Shown: positions 10,597 to 22,232, numbered from the stretch's first letter. The stretch: 64,000 bases of DNA from Aplectana chamaeleonis (GCA_029168955.1 JAPDOI010001060.1:146001-210000), one strand, 5' to 3'. Numbers and translations are program-made. The notes: generated by a model not told the origin, from the letters alone.

Positions 10597-10812
10597 CCCC
10601 CTGAACCCACAGAAATTCATCTGGATAGTCAACCTACGGAAATTATGCTAGAATTCTGATAAGTTACCACGAGTTCCACAAGTTTTTTCTCCAATTTCAA
10701 TCTGGCCAGGACAATTGCGATTTCTGATAGAGTGAATATTTACAGCTGAGTACTGGTAAGCTTCCCGTAAAAGTGAAGATCGTCCAAAATGTACTGCATA
10801 GAACGTACAGGT

Positions 10813-10974
10813 TACAGTTCAACTCCGCATTGCCGTTCAGTCCGCAAAGTGCACGCTGATTGCGAAAGAATGCTGCGGCGCGGTTGTGAGTATCCTCAGA
10901 CAGAGATGTGGGATCACCCGGGCGGTGGAATCACCCGGGCACCAAAGGGAAAAACCGCCCGGGTGATCTCACAT
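10813..10974. mobile_element. Palindromic MITE, truncated copy 2
   Basis: The left arm is nearly identical to that of the 10343 element. The copy ends after the inner GGGTGATCTCACAT and lacks the right arm. It lies about 215 bp from copy 1, so local duplication is possible. Confidence 0.8.
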
Positions 10975-11040
10975 TAAATGCATTACTGTGGCGACCACGT
11001 TAGGGATCGACGCCACGTTAGGGATCCTCGAGGTGCGACG

Positions 11041-11160
11041 CCACGCGCATGAGTCACAATTTGATTTCAGATCCTGGCGCGTGCGTGCGGCGTAGCGTTT
11101 CATGACCCTCACTGCCGCATCCATGAATGTCACCTAGGAGCCGGATTCATCAATGTGCTA
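11041..11160. repeat. Dispersed repeat shared with 46890-46985
   Basis: The motif CACAATTTGATTTCAG followed by TGGCGCGTGCGTGCGGC has a close relative just left of the foldback element at 46965. Nothing coding. Confidence 0.4.
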
Positions 11161-11389
11161 ACCCACGGTTTACGCCCCTAACTTACAGTACCGCACACTT
11201 TTTTTGCAAAAACAGCATTTTGTGGCGTTTTCGACGCTTACATAGCATTGCCATACTTGCTTCAAAGGAGCCGGTTTCAATTTTGAAGTCACTTCTGGTT
11301 TGCTTTGATAGAGTTCTAAATAATAGTGGTGCAAAATAAAGGATTCAACTTCAGAAGTTGATTGAAAAATGCATTTTTGCACCACATAA

Positions 11390-11590
11390 ACCCTCATTAC
11401 GAATTGATGAGACGATCATGATTGGAGATCTGTCATGTTTTCTCCAGTGGTCAATGTGAAATTTAGAAGGAAATGCACAATTTTCAACAAAACACCGGAG
11501 TCAAAATAGCTTCCTACACATACCATTGCTTTCGCCTTACTGAGAGGAACACGAAAACTACCTGAAAATCCACTTCGTCAAATTTGAAAA
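11390..11590. repeat. Dispersed repeat shared with 38885-39075
   Basis: Both places carry CTCATTA.GAATTGAT.AGACGATCA, then the same order of motifs (AAATGCAC/AAATACGC, ACCATTGC/ACCATCGC, GCCT.ACTGA, CCACTT..TC). Diverged, non-coding. Confidence 0.45.
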
Positions 11591-12473
11591 GTGTTGTGGC
11601 GATACGGCATTTTTTGAGCTCAAAATGCGCCACAAATCTAGTTTAAAAAATTTGCTCGGTACTGTGACCACCCAGTGCGAACTGAGCGATTAATCAACTT
11701 ACCAACCCACGCGCTGCTGGGTTAGTAAATGGGCCAGCGCTACCAAGCGAAGCGAGGATCGCGCACCATTACTAACCGGGTACCATATTACCAATGGGTA
11801 ATAGGGCGGCTTTTGAATCTTTGCGTGGTTCTCTGGCTACAACTATGGCGAATAGGAGAAAAATGAGAACCACTGCCACTCAAGTGCATTGCGTTTCAAC
11901 GAAAACACCCCTTAAAGGCAAAAACATAATAGAGACACAGAACACTTTACAATCCAGAGAGTTACCAAAGACAGAATCACCAATACGTGGAATTTCGAGA
12001 AAAAGGGAGTTTCCAGTACTGCGAAATGACCACAACTCATTTCTCAACGCACTATAACCGGTTATTCCAAATAGGCACCCTGAAACGAACACGGTAGTAG
12101 TAGTGTAGCATATCTTAACGAGTTAGAACCTGTTCTTAACAAGTTATGACGGGTTAGAACGTGTTGTTTTCCCTTCACTCTCTTGCCCTGAAGAATCGGG
12201 ATTGACGGTTGTACGTTTCTGCAGGGGCGTCCAGACGGCAACAGCCAATTATAACTACAACACGTAATGTCAAATCCAAATTAGGTGCTGGAGAGTGTGA
12301 CTTTCCATAAGAGTGGATTGCGAAACTCCCTGGGTTATATAGTCAGTTCGCTCAAACATATTCAACGCAATATAACTTCAGCTACGAGTGCCAAAAATGC
12401 TCCGAAAAGATACAAAGAACAGTAAAAACATTATAAGCAAGGAAAAGCGCCAATTCACAACAATTCAAAATTT
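11591..12473. other. Intergenic region
   Basis: No supported gene. Near 11700-11790 related CCAACCC and GGGTTAGTAA words recur in opposite orientation, suggesting an old palindromic insertion. Confidence 0.3.
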
Positions 12474-12952
12474 TTAAAGGCAGTGTCCACCATGAAAACC
12501 AGGTCAGATTTCTTCGTCTAGATCGGCGGCTGCGAGGCCTAGCGCAACCCTAACGTTGAAAAAACTAGGAAAAATGAGCTCGGAACGGTCCCCTACGGCC
12601 CCAAGGTTGGACATCCATCAGCTCGTCACACCTCAGATGCACTTTCCACGCCCACCGACGTGAACAAATTAATGCTCTGGATTGTGAGATGAGCGATGAT
12701 TTCCGATCAATAGCCCTGTTCTTCCCTTTATCCCCAACATCTCTCTTTACTCAGGTCAGCTCGCTGCAAAAGGAGTTACAAGCCTCGGACAACTCGTCCA
12801 CCACGCTTCCCTAGCTCAATTTTTGAGGGACCATAACTCCGTTCCTCGAAGGTCTTGTGCGATTCCAAAAAATCATTGGAATCAGCATGGGACCGTCTTC
12901 AAGATAGGAGGAAAAGCAGAAAAACGATTCTTATCGTGAACACTGCATTTAA
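12474..12952. mobile_element. TTAA-flanked MITE family A, copy 1
   Basis: The left end reads TTAA then AGGCAGTGTCCACCATGA. The right end is the inverted TTATCGTGAACACTGCATTTAA. A TTAA lies at both boundaries. The interior is closely related to the elements at 20760 and (inverted) 21738. There is no transposase. TTAA targets are typical of piggyBac. Confidence 0.75.
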
Positions 12953-13204
12953 GGGGAAATTGGCGACGATGGGCCGGCCGAACGATAACGATTTCATGGA
13001 TTTTTTGCAAGCCAAATGTGTGTATTCAGCTAAACGCCTGCAGGCGACGCATAACTGTCCTGGTAGGCGCAACTCAAACTAATTCGCTGCTTGGTGAATC
13101 AGGATTGGCGCGTTGGAGGGCACTCGGTCAGTCTTACTGTGCTTAAACCCATACTCAATCGACTGTTGACGAATCCGGCCCCAGGAAGTGTGAAGGGTCT
13201 CTCA

Positions 13205-13330
13205 GAGAGTATGCAGGACCTCACATGAAGTAGGCAGGACCTCATAGAAAGAAGTACAGGACCTCACATGAAGTGTGCAGGACAACACATAAAATGTGCA
13301 GGACCTCAGCAAACGTGTAGGCCTCACACT
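13205..13330. repeat. 21-bp tandem repeat array, short
   Basis: About five to six diverged units of the form GCAGGACCTCACATGAAGTGT, period about 21 bp. The GTGTGCAGGAC core is shared with the much longer array at 17929-18565. Confidence 0.7.
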
Positions 13331-13378
13331 ACAGCACTTTCTGGTACGTCAAACCAGGGATGGTAGTAAATAGGGTGT

Positions 13379-13512
13379 TCAACGCGAACAAACCGCCATC
13401 CCCAAGCCGCCAACATACCGCGACATAGACGCCGTAGAGCCGCTAAATTAACGCGAATAAACCGCCCCCTCCTGGCCGGCAACGAACCGCGACATAGATG
13501 CCACGGTTTGTT
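13379..13512. repeat. Two-copy tandem duplication
   Basis: AACGCGAACAAACCGCC...ACCGCGACATAGACGCC is repeated about 72 bp later with substitutions (AACGCGAATAAACCGCC...ACCGCGACATAGATGCC). Non-coding. Confidence 0.7.
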
Positions 13513-13771
13513 GTAGGTTCAACGAGAGCTGCCCTTCGTGAGAAGCTGAATTGAACCCTTCCTGAATGATGAAAATACAGTAAATTTCAGACCTAGAGGG
13601 TAGCATGGGATAAAGCAGATACTAAGTTGAAAAGCTTGGAAACCTGAAGTTCAGAACTGAAGCTCTTATTCAGTTATCATGGTAGCCTAATGTCGTTCAA
13701 ATACATTTCACCGTAAACCGGAAACGGTGGATATTTTCTTCTCGGCAGTAATCCTCATACTCTCTCCCATG

Positions 13772-13975
13772 TCAAAATTCCGTAAGACAAGCGATTTGCA
13801 AGATTCTTGAGGTAGGCGTGCCAACTACTTTTCTCACTCTCAGAAAGTAGAGTACACCAATTTCCATGTACTCGGCCAGTGTGGCACAGCCTGCCAGCTG
13901 TCGTCGGCTTCTGCCACTGACCACATAGCAAACACCCGCCGTCACCACAAAGATGACAACCAACCTGAGGTACAT
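13772..13975 (-). CDS. Candidate first exon of a small secreted protein
   Basis: Reading on the minus strand from the ATG at 13973-13975, the ORF opens MYLRLVVIFVVTAGVCYVV. This is a good signal-peptide core, followed by SGRSRRQL, which contains a basic run that could be a processing site. About 45 codons in, a GTGAGAAAAG donor-like site (complement near 13832-13841) would end the exon. Without splicing, a stop follows after 67 residues. I could not find the next exon or a family. It could equally be a chance hydrophobic ORF. Confidence 0.25.
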   Translation of the reverse strand: MYLRLVVIFVVTAGVCYVVSGRSRRQLAGCATLAEYMEIGVLYFLRVRKVVGTPTSRILQIACLTEF

Positions 13976-15893
13976 CGTGCCCCGTCGCCAGCTAAGACCA
14001 AAACCTGAAACGACCTACCTTTCAAAGCAAACTCGGTGGCAAAATACATAGGCATGCCGGATTCGAACTATGGTGCGGTCGAACAGTTTGCGCGCAATCA
14101 CTTCTGCTTCTTGCGCGCGTGCTCGTTATCATTCGACTTCTCGCGCGCTAAGACGCTGAAACTTGCGCGCAGCGTCTAGAAAATTCTGTTGCGGGAGAAA
14201 CTTAGGTTCAGCTACATACTCGTTTCCGGAGATTGCGAGCGCCTTCCTGCTACTAAATTGAACGACAAGCAGATTCTCGGCTACGCTCATTTTTCCGAAC
14301 TACACCTATAACAACAATGCTCGGTTACAATGCCGTCTCTGGTGCGCTATTAACTACATAATTAGACCTTACTAAAACGAGAGATTTCTTTATTGCTTAT
14401 AATTGTGTCATGCACACCATGTTTTGTTCTTGATTCTCGTTTGAAAGTATTACATATTTCGCTTCTGCTAGTGCAATCCGTAAGGTTGAAGCAGCTCCAC
14501 TTTCCCCGGTGGGAAAATTTTATCAATCACTTCTTTTGAAGCAACTGTCTATGTATGTCCTATTTTCGCCGGAGTTTTAATGGAATTTCACACGTATAGG
14601 TGTGCTGGGTTAGTTTTTGATAAAGTTCCAGCATTTGGTAAGCTGCTCTTTTCACTCTAATTCGAAATTATTTAATTAATCTAATTCATTATTTTCTATC
14701 TTATCGGACTTTATCTGTCAGTACTATTCAATCAGTGGCGTATCAACTAATCGAAAAGATCATTAAGTGAAATTCTTTATTACTATCGTCTTCCCGAGAG
14801 AAAAAACATTGCTGTATCGCAGTGGAAATTCAGAATTGAGCAGAGAAAGTGAAATTCGATGCAGTTTTCGGTGAGAACATTTACGTAGGCAATGTACGAG
14901 ATGCTTTAATAGTGAAAACCCAGCGAAACCGAGTGCTCTTCCCTAAATGACTGCGGTATGCTAACTGAAGACAGCGTTAAAATCCTTCTTCACTACAGTG
15001 TTTCTGCTGAGGAAGTTAGCGAAAGCAAATGCCGCAATATCCTTCTTTTTCGAAATGAGTTCTACGTGGTTCAGGGTGCGTCTCCTATTCTTTTTCTCTC
15101 CCGTCCTTTTTGTCTCTCTCTCTGGAGTTTCCCCTAAGTGCGCTTTTTTACATTTTACATTTCATCAGATAGACTTCACTTAAAGCAGGGGTGTAGAAGC
15201 ATTCTCTGATGAGATCCGAATATTTTTCCGCTGTCTGCTGCAGACAAAGGGTGGATACACCGGTGTATGGAAGCGAACCAGCAAAAGAAGCACTGTAAAA
15301 AATTACGAATCTCCACTTGTGAGTATACAAGACGCGGCGTGTTGTGACCACCACAGTCGTCGTGGAATAACACTTGAATAAAAAAAAGTGAAGGAATGAC
15401 AGGTAAGGAGTGGTTGAGAACATCAAGAATAGGCTCAGTCAGGCATTTGCTTGCGGAGCTGCCTGTTACGTAGAGATAATATAGCGACGTCTGTAATATA
15501 GCTACGATCACAAGTTCAATTTGTAATAAGTGCTCACCATACTTTTTCTCTATTAAATCGGAATAACTAGTGTAGGATTCTAATGTTTTTAGATTGTCTG
15601 ATGCCTTTATGGCATGATTCATGATCACAAGTTATCACAAGATAGCTGAGTTGAACGCAAGATTAATGTAGAATTGAAAAATAGAAAACCTTTTGAGAAG
15701 GTTCACGACTGACATTGTAAATATGCATGAATGTTGAGTCCTAGATCCCAAAGTGCTATAGGCTAGCAGCCCTAGGCTACAGTAGGTATAATGCCACTCA
15801 GCTAATGTAATTCACCGCAGATCCGGAGAAGAGGATATCATATTTGTGTTCAGCGGGTCCCAGTGATTCCTGATTGAAGTTTGAACATGCAGT
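13976..15893. other. Intergenic region without recognised genes
   Basis: Mixed AT-rich sequence with a GCGC-rich patch at 14090-14170. A 150-codon ORF lies on the minus strand at 15176-15628. It has no recognised motif and a length compatible with chance in a window this size. Confidence 0.35.
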
Positions 15894-16748
15894 AGCGGGC
15901 AAAAGTATCGGAACACCACATTCTGTGGGTTTCAATATTTCCCTTATATTCTTTTGCATCGTGAACGAGAATCTTCTAATCGAAGATTTGTTGACCAGCA
16001 TAACACTATGAATCTAACATCTTTTTGAAGTTGATTTTGGCTCAATATAGTTTACAAGAGCATTATTTATGCAGCATTGCAAGCGATTTGCCGAAAATCA
16101 TGCGTTTTCTAGGAGCGTCTTTCGTAACCCTGCCCAAAGTTTCAGTAATGATAAGCCATTGAATGAACTTCCTAGAGACTTTTCTGTTGTGAAAGCAGAT
16201 TTTGTTCGAGTTCTGAGGGCAGGCGTCGCCCAGGCGGCAGTGTGATATTTCGCACCTTAAAAGTTACTACTAAACGTGAACGAGAAGCGTTATGATTTAC
16301 ACTTTTGAATGAGCTTTGTGTCTCATGTACAAAGCTGATGTTAGAAGGTCTCCATAATCTTCATTTTGAGAATTTTGTTTTTTGAGAAAATATCCACGAA
16401 AATACAACTTTTTTGCACTGAAGCCCGTTTTCGTTGGCAGCTCGTCACCTTCGTTTCTACATTTTATTTTCAAAGTCCCTTCAATATCAAGTTAGTACCC
16501 AGACTTTGCAGCTCCGACAAGAAGGTTTCGAAAAATTGCACCTACATGACAAAAACCCTTGAAAGTTTATTCAAAAATTCATAACTCATGAATCTGGGCT
16601 TTAAAAGCTAACTTTAAAGTAGGGCTATACGCAGAATTTGATGGTCTATTGTGCCTCAAAAACTCTTGCGTTAAAGTATCATTGTACCCGAGATATACGC
16701 GGAAGACTGGACTGCTCGGAAGCGGGTGTTCCGATACTTTTGCCCGCT
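15894..16748. mobile_element. Non-autonomous Tc1-like transposon
   Basis: 24-bp perfect terminal inverted repeats lie at 15894-15917 and 16725-16748 (AGCGGGCAAAAGTATCGG...). The C(A)G.GGGCAAAAGTAT..GGAAC pattern is the classic Tc1-family terminus. A TA lies just outside on the right (16750-16751). The 855-bp body has no transposase ORF, so it would depend on a partner elsewhere. Confidence 0.8.
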
Positions 16749-17928
16749 GTAGCTTAAACAAAACATCAGCGCTCACCAGATTTGGCTTTGATTCGACATC
16801 GCGCAACCCCTGATCTCAGTATCAGGGTCCAGCGTTAGCGTAGGTATACCGTTCTTTTTGCATTTAATATACTTTAGGAAGTTGAATAATTGTTCAAAAA
16901 ATGGTCCGGAATGGTTACCTAAGATTCGAGAAAAATTGTCAAAGCCACGTCATTTTGGTCGGAAAGAAGGTTCATCTTCTTTTTTTTCAGTTGGCGTACG
17001 CGATCTTGTTGGAACACTTATAGTTGAGCTAGAAAGCTCATTTTTGGCCAGAAAGTTTGTTATAATTGCCGCTAGATCCTGTCAAAATTTGAAGTTGGTA
17101 GCTCAATTTTTGCGGGACTTCAAAATTGAGGGTCAAGTAAGACAAAAACACGTAAACATGTTGTTATAAACCATCCGACGTTTACTCATTCGTAAAAATG
17201 GGCTAATGAAATAAAGGCCCTTAGTAAACCCACCACTCAGTCAGGATCATCTGAGTGGGTGATAAGACGAGCCCGAAACGATTCAGACAGGGCTCAGACG
17301 AGTCCGAAATCGTATCGAGTGATAGACTGCATTGGAGCGGTCGGTCTTGCAAAGCCATGATGATGAGGACTCTATAATACCTGTGATGATAAGAACAACC
17401 GGCCATTATTATCTACGTGGTCGTTCACGAATCGACCAACTCCATACCCCGTTTCTCAATAAATGAAATGCTTTCTGTTTCGTGGAAGCTGATATTGATA
17501 TTGATAGATTGATAAGCCGATATCTCTGCTGAATTATTTAAGTTACTCCTTTGCTCCTTAAAACAGTCTCGAGCGCACTCCTGACCTGGCACGCTGTTTC
17601 TCTACTCTCTAGCTAAGAAGTCAGTCAGATCTGACTGAATGATTCAGCTTATCTTGTTTGTTGCTGACTTTCTCTACTTAGCCTAGGTCGCTATCCTACA
17701 ACACGTACGTCTGAAATAAGTGCGGCTCACCTGAATTCTTTTCAGAACATGGATTCAGTCAGGCTAAACTGAATTTTCGCCGGCTTTACTACGGGCCAAA
17801 CACCGTTACTGATAGGCTTTTGCTCAGGATTGATTGCTTCCTGAGACGGGGCAATGCTTCAATTAATACGGCGGGATCTCGGAAGTACTTTTTGAAACGC
17901 CGCACGGTGTGACTCAAAAGTTCGCCAC
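16749..17928. other. Intergenic region
   Basis: No supported gene. AT-rich with several short ORFs of no recognisable content. The stretch 17220-17300 has short CTGAGTGGGT/ACCCACCACTCAG inverted words. Confidence 0.3.
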
Positions 17929-18565
17929 AGGCGGGACCCCAGTAGGAGTGCGCCAGACGCCGTAGAACGTGTGTGGGACCCAAGTGGGAGTACGGCGGAG
18001 TCTGCAGAAAGTGTGCGGGACACAAATGGGTGTGCGCAGAACGCCGTAGAAAGTGTGTGGGATCCGAATGAAAGTGCGCCGGACGCCGTAGGAAGTGTGT
18101 GGGATCCAAGTGGATCTGCGCTGGGCCCCTTATAAAATGTGCGGTACCCAAGTGGGAGTGCGCTGGACGCTGCAGAAAGTGTGTGGGACCCGAAAAAGAG
18201 TGGGGGACCCCGTGGAAAGTGTGCGGGACCCAAATGGGTGTGCGCAGAACGCCGCAGAAAGTATGCAGGATATTAGTGGCAGTGTGCAGGATGTCATAGA
18301 AAGTGTGCAGGACATCAGTGGGAGTGTGTAGGACATCAATGGGAGTGTGCAGGACATTAGTGGGAGTGTGCAGCACCTTATTGAAAAGGTGCAGGGCATC
18401 AGTGGGAGGGTGCAGGACTTTAGTGGCAGTGTGCACGACATTAATAGAAATGTGCAGGACGTCATTGTCAGTGTGCAGGACATTGATGGGAGTGCGTGGG
18501 CCATCAGTTGGAGTGCGCAGGACGTCATAGAAGGGGCGGGGGTGCAGGGCATCAGTGGGTTTATT
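17929..18565. repeat. 21/42-bp minisatellite array
   Basis: The right half (about 18259-18565) is built of 21-bp units such as GTGTGCAGGACATCAGTGGG. The left half (17929-18258) is built of diverged 42-bp double units (GTGTGCGGGACCCAAATGGG...). Because 21 is a multiple of three, long frames stay open by construction. The minus-strand frame 17789-18580 (263 codons) reads as heptads like LHTPTDV. I regard this as a by-product of the repeat rather than evidence of a gene. Confidence 0.85.
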
Positions 18566-18609
18566 TTGAATTAACACCACCAGGCGTAAATCATGTTAGA
18601 AAGGAAACC

Positions 18610-20510
18610 TTTAGGAAAAATAAATGAAATTCCTGAAAGTTTAGGCTCCTGGCAAAAGTAGAAATTTAGCATTGCCATTTTTCTAAAAAAATAGAAATAT
18701 ACTCAGTTAAAAGGGGAAGGTAAAGAAAAATGAAAAAAGGTTTTGAAATATTCCTGAGAACGATTTGGCGAAGAATGATTTGATTTAAGGAATTGTAGTG
18801 AAATAGTTGAAAGTATGATTCGGCAGTCGAGTTTGAACCAACTATTGATAAGAGTTGTGCAAAACGAGAGATCGCATTGTATGAGCTTATCTTATTGTAG
18901 AGCTTATTGTAGAACATATCGGAGCAAAATCTCGCGTGATAGGGCAAGCAGTAAAAGCTCGTTCGGGAGCGGGAATGCCGCGGTCTTCACGTATTAACAC
19001 TTGAAAGACCGCCTGCTCCACAGCGAATTCCCACAGCCGACCGGTGTGCTCCACGGCTAATCGTTTTCGTGGGTGACACGTGAGGACACACGGTCCGTTG
19101 GGAACCACTTCGATTGGAGCAGGCTTTCTTACATGGTACACATCCATCGCATTTATCGCACTTCCACTCCACCTAAGAGTATATCGCTCCACAGAGAATT
19201 GGAGAGAAACCATTGTGAAGCAATGATCATTCACTACCTCAAGCACCTGGTGTATTTCAAATTTAAAAGGCATTTCAACTTCGCACAATTAAATGGCTTT
19301 GAACACAACTTTTTGCAAATTTTCAGGCTTGCTAGTCACGAATTAAACGTTTTTCTCTTGACTTCTAAAATTTCTGTAGGTTACGGGTCCCGAATAAGTT
19401 GGAAATTTTTAAAACATGGATGGACCTCAGGTACGTGATGCCCTAATACGCCTCATGGAGAACTTTTAGCGGTTTCAGAGACTTTGACCTGCAAGGTTGT
19501 CGATGGCAACTGATGAAAATTTCATGAGAAATCCAAAATAGGAATCAGATTCGTGATCAGAACCCCACAACGACCACCCGGGCGAAGACGGAACAAAACC
19601 TGAAGCGTATGCTAATAGACAACAAAGCGTAGACACCAAATATTGTGTAAAAAGTCGTGGAGAGAACCCCATTTTATTTAACACCTATGCAGCGAAGAAA
19701 TTTTTATTGGAAACTGAAAAATAAACAACAGATCCGTATGCGAAAACTTGTATAACCCTCGGGGTCAAGCCAGCGAAATTTGAAAAATTGATCTACTAGA
19801 GTTATCTTATTCGGCTCACGCTGCTATTTCCAAAATCTACTAGTGAACTTCAGGTTCGTTATAAACATCGTTGACAACACCCCTTAGCAAAGTTTGGGAC
19901 AGCTGATTTCCGACCACAGAAGCTCGTAAATTTCGAAAAGTCTCATTCCCGGAGATACTGGTAAAGTAACTAGGGAAGCTCAAAACGCTTGACCACTGAG
20001 AATGTAAATAGTTTACAACATAAAGAATATTTTTATTCAAGAAAGATCTCACTTCTTGAAAGTTCAAAAAATATTGAATGTCATATTACGTGGGTGCGCA
20101 GTGTGGACACGCGGTCCGAGGGGCAAAAAAGCCGTAGGTGCGCAGTGTGGACACGCGGTCCTTTAAGTGTTAAGTGAAGTAGAACCAACTATTTGTTCCA
20201 TATCACGCGTGATTTTGCTTTGATATATTATACGGATAAGCTCATACAATGCGATCTCTCGTTTTGCACAACTCTTATCAATAGTGGGTTCAAACTCGAC
20301 TGCCAAATCATACTTTCAGCTATTTCACTACATTTCCTTAAATCGAATTAATCTACGCCAAATCGTTCTTAGGAATATTGCAAAACCTTTTTTCGTTTTT
20401 CCTTACCTTCCCCTTTTAACTGAGTATATTTCTAATTTTTTCGAAAAATGGCTATGCTAAATCTCTACTTTTGCCAGGAACCAAAACTTTCAGAAATTCC
20501 TCTTTCAATT
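18610..20510. mobile_element. Foldback element with ~320-bp inverted arms, interrupted by a TTAA element
   Basis: The left arm (about 18610-18946) and right arm (about 20189-20510) are inverted copies of about 85-90% identity by eye (e.g. ACAATGCGATCTCTCGTTTT on the right matches 18857-18876 inverted). The space between is mostly occupied by a TTAA-bounded element (18998-20169), with short arm-flanking remains on each side. The arms are AT-rich and non-coding. Confidence 0.75.
18998..20169. mobile_element. piggyBac-like element bounded by TTAA
   Basis: TTAA at 18994-18997 and at 20170-20173 encloses inverted ends CACTTGAAAGACCGC / GCGGTCCTTTAAGTG. The right subterminal region carries two direct copies of GTGCGCAGTGTGGACACG (about 20092 and 20139). 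TTAA targets and short ends with subterminal repeats are piggyBac features. Minus-strand ORFs in the left part (within 18987-19288) include a cysteine-rich stretch (WKCDKCDGCVPCKKAC). That could be the relic of a transposase C-terminal Cys-rich domain, but I cannot confirm it. Confidence 0.6.
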
Positions 20511-20559
20511 CTGCGCTGGTTGCGATTGTTTTTTAGTGAAAATTGAAGGAGTGCATCTA

Positions 20560-20720
20560 TTTCAAACTGTTTGTGTGGTCGTCGCTATATCTCAGGTTGC
20601 GCGCCACTACATACATAACAAAGTGCGCGCTACTACCGTCAAAGCTGCGCGCCACCACCTAAGAAGCTTGCGTGCCACAAAGTAACAAGCTCGTTGAAGC
20701 AACCAGCATGCAAGAGAAGA
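20560..20720. repeat. GCGCGCCAC-rich short repeat
   Basis: The word TGCGCGCCAC/TGCGCGCTAC recurs four or five times at ~35-bp spacing. Non-coding. Confidence 0.45.
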
Positions 20721-20759
20721 CGTGGCGCGCAAGAAGTTCGAAAACTTTTGAATTCCTAT

Positions 20760-21252
20760 TTAAAGGCAGTGTTCACGATAAAAAATGTGTTTCAGTTTCC
20801 ACTAGGAATGGGTAGTGGAGGGGCATACTGTATCGCTGACGTCGAAAGAACGCATGAGAACAAGCCAGGAAAAGCTCCAAAAGAGCCCGAAGTTGCAACT
20901 TCGAGCGCATTGAAAACCCCAAAAGCGCATCACACGCCCACCGACATGAACAAATGGATGCTCGAAATCGTCAGATGAGCTATGATTTCCAATCATTAGC
21001 CCCGTTCTTCCCTTCATTCTCAGCTTCTCTCTTCACTCAGGTCAGTTCGCATAGATCGGCTGCAAAACACGGAAGTTACAAGCCTCGGACAACTCGTCCA
21101 CCATTTTCCTTAGCTCAATCTTTGAGGGACCATAACTCCGTTCCCAAAAGGTCTCGAACGACTTCAGAGACATCATTAGAATCAGCATGGGGCGCTTTTC
21201 AAGATAGGTGGAAAAACAGAAAAACGATTTTCATCGTGAACACTGCCTTTAA
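20760..21252. mobile_element. TTAA-flanked MITE family A, copy 2
   Basis: TTAA plus AGGCAGTGTTCACGATAA at the left and the inverted copy plus TTAA at the right. The internal sequence (CACGCCCACCGACATGAAC, CTCGGACAACTCGTCCACC) matches copy 1 in the same orientation. No transposase. Confidence 0.8.
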
Positions 21253-21737
21253 AGAACACAGACCGCATAGCTGACTATAAAACCAAAGACGAGTGCATCA
21301 GCGTTCGTGCTTCAAATGATTATCATTGTTTTCACACACAATTGACAACTTAGATATAGCCGGCACGGATCACACTATTACTCTGCGTTCCTTATAAAAA
21401 CTCCAGGTTTCCTGGCAGAAATCGCATGTAGCGATGGTCACTCTACGAAGAATGTCGAAGAAAGATCACTAAAATTGCTATAGACGCCGGAGCAAGCGAA
21501 GGAACTGAAACCGGTGCGCTGGCTGTTAATCACTTTGGGCTGGTGTTAGTTATAGGGGATTTTCTAGTATGCTGTAGCTTGTAGGAGACCTCATCATTAT
21601 CCGAAGCCGAAAACGATGAACGGCCAGCACGCCTATTCAAATTCGTCGGCTTCTCTCACACGGAAGTTTTTCATTGGTGACTACAAGGAAAGCGATCTCG
21701 TTGTAGTCACCCATGTTTGCGATTTATTCAGAAACAC
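21253..21737. other. Intergenic spacer between two MITEs
   Basis: No gene or repeat recognised. Confidence 0.3.
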
Positions 21738-22232
21738 TTAAAGGCAGTGTTCACGATAAGAGTCGTTTTTCTGCTTTTCCGCCTATCTTAAAGACGGTCC
21801 CATGCTGATTCCGATGATGTTTTTGGAATCGTGCAAGACCTTCTGGGAACGGAGTTATGGTCCTTCAAAAATTGAGCTAAGGAAGCATGGTGGACGAGTT
21901 TTCCGAGGCTTGTAACTTCCGTCATTTTCACCCGATGTGTGCGAGCTGACCTGAGTAAAGGGAGAAGTTGGGAATAAAGAAAAGAACGGGGCTATTGATC
22001 GGAAACCATCGCTCATCTCACAATCTCGAGCATTCATTTGTTCACGTCGGTGGGCGTGGAAAGTGCATCTAGGGTGTCAAGAGCTGACGGGTGTCCAACT
22101 TTGGGGCCGTAGGGGACCGTTCCGAGCTCATTTTTCTTAGTTTTTTTCAACGTTAGGGTTGCCCTAGGCCCCGCAGCTGCCGATCTCCACCAAAAAATCA
22201 GACATGGTTTTTATCGAAGACACTGCCTTTAA
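21738..22232. mobile_element. TTAA-flanked MITE family A, copy 3 (inverted)
   Basis: The same terminal sequences as the copies at 12474 and 20760, but the interior is in reverse orientation (for example GGTGGACGAGTTTTCCGAGG). TTAA is present at both ends. Confidence 0.8.

Noticed and set aside
13205..13330. CRISPR-like array
   Set aside because: Units are contiguous diverged tandem copies without unique spacers, and the genome is eukaryotic.
14045..14130. tRNA gene on the minus strand (complement AGTTCGAATCCGGC as B box)
   Set aside because: No A box at the right distance and no acceptor or anticodon stems could be paired.
15176..15628. 150-codon minus-strand ORF
   Set aside because: No recognised motif, signal or splice support. 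A few ORFs of this length are expected by chance in 64 kb read in six frames.
17789..18580. 263-codon minus-strand ORF rich in LHTPTDV heptads as a repeat protein gene
   Set aside because: It coincides with a 21-bp tandem array that keeps every stop-free frame open. There is no start context, splice site or flanking coding sequence.
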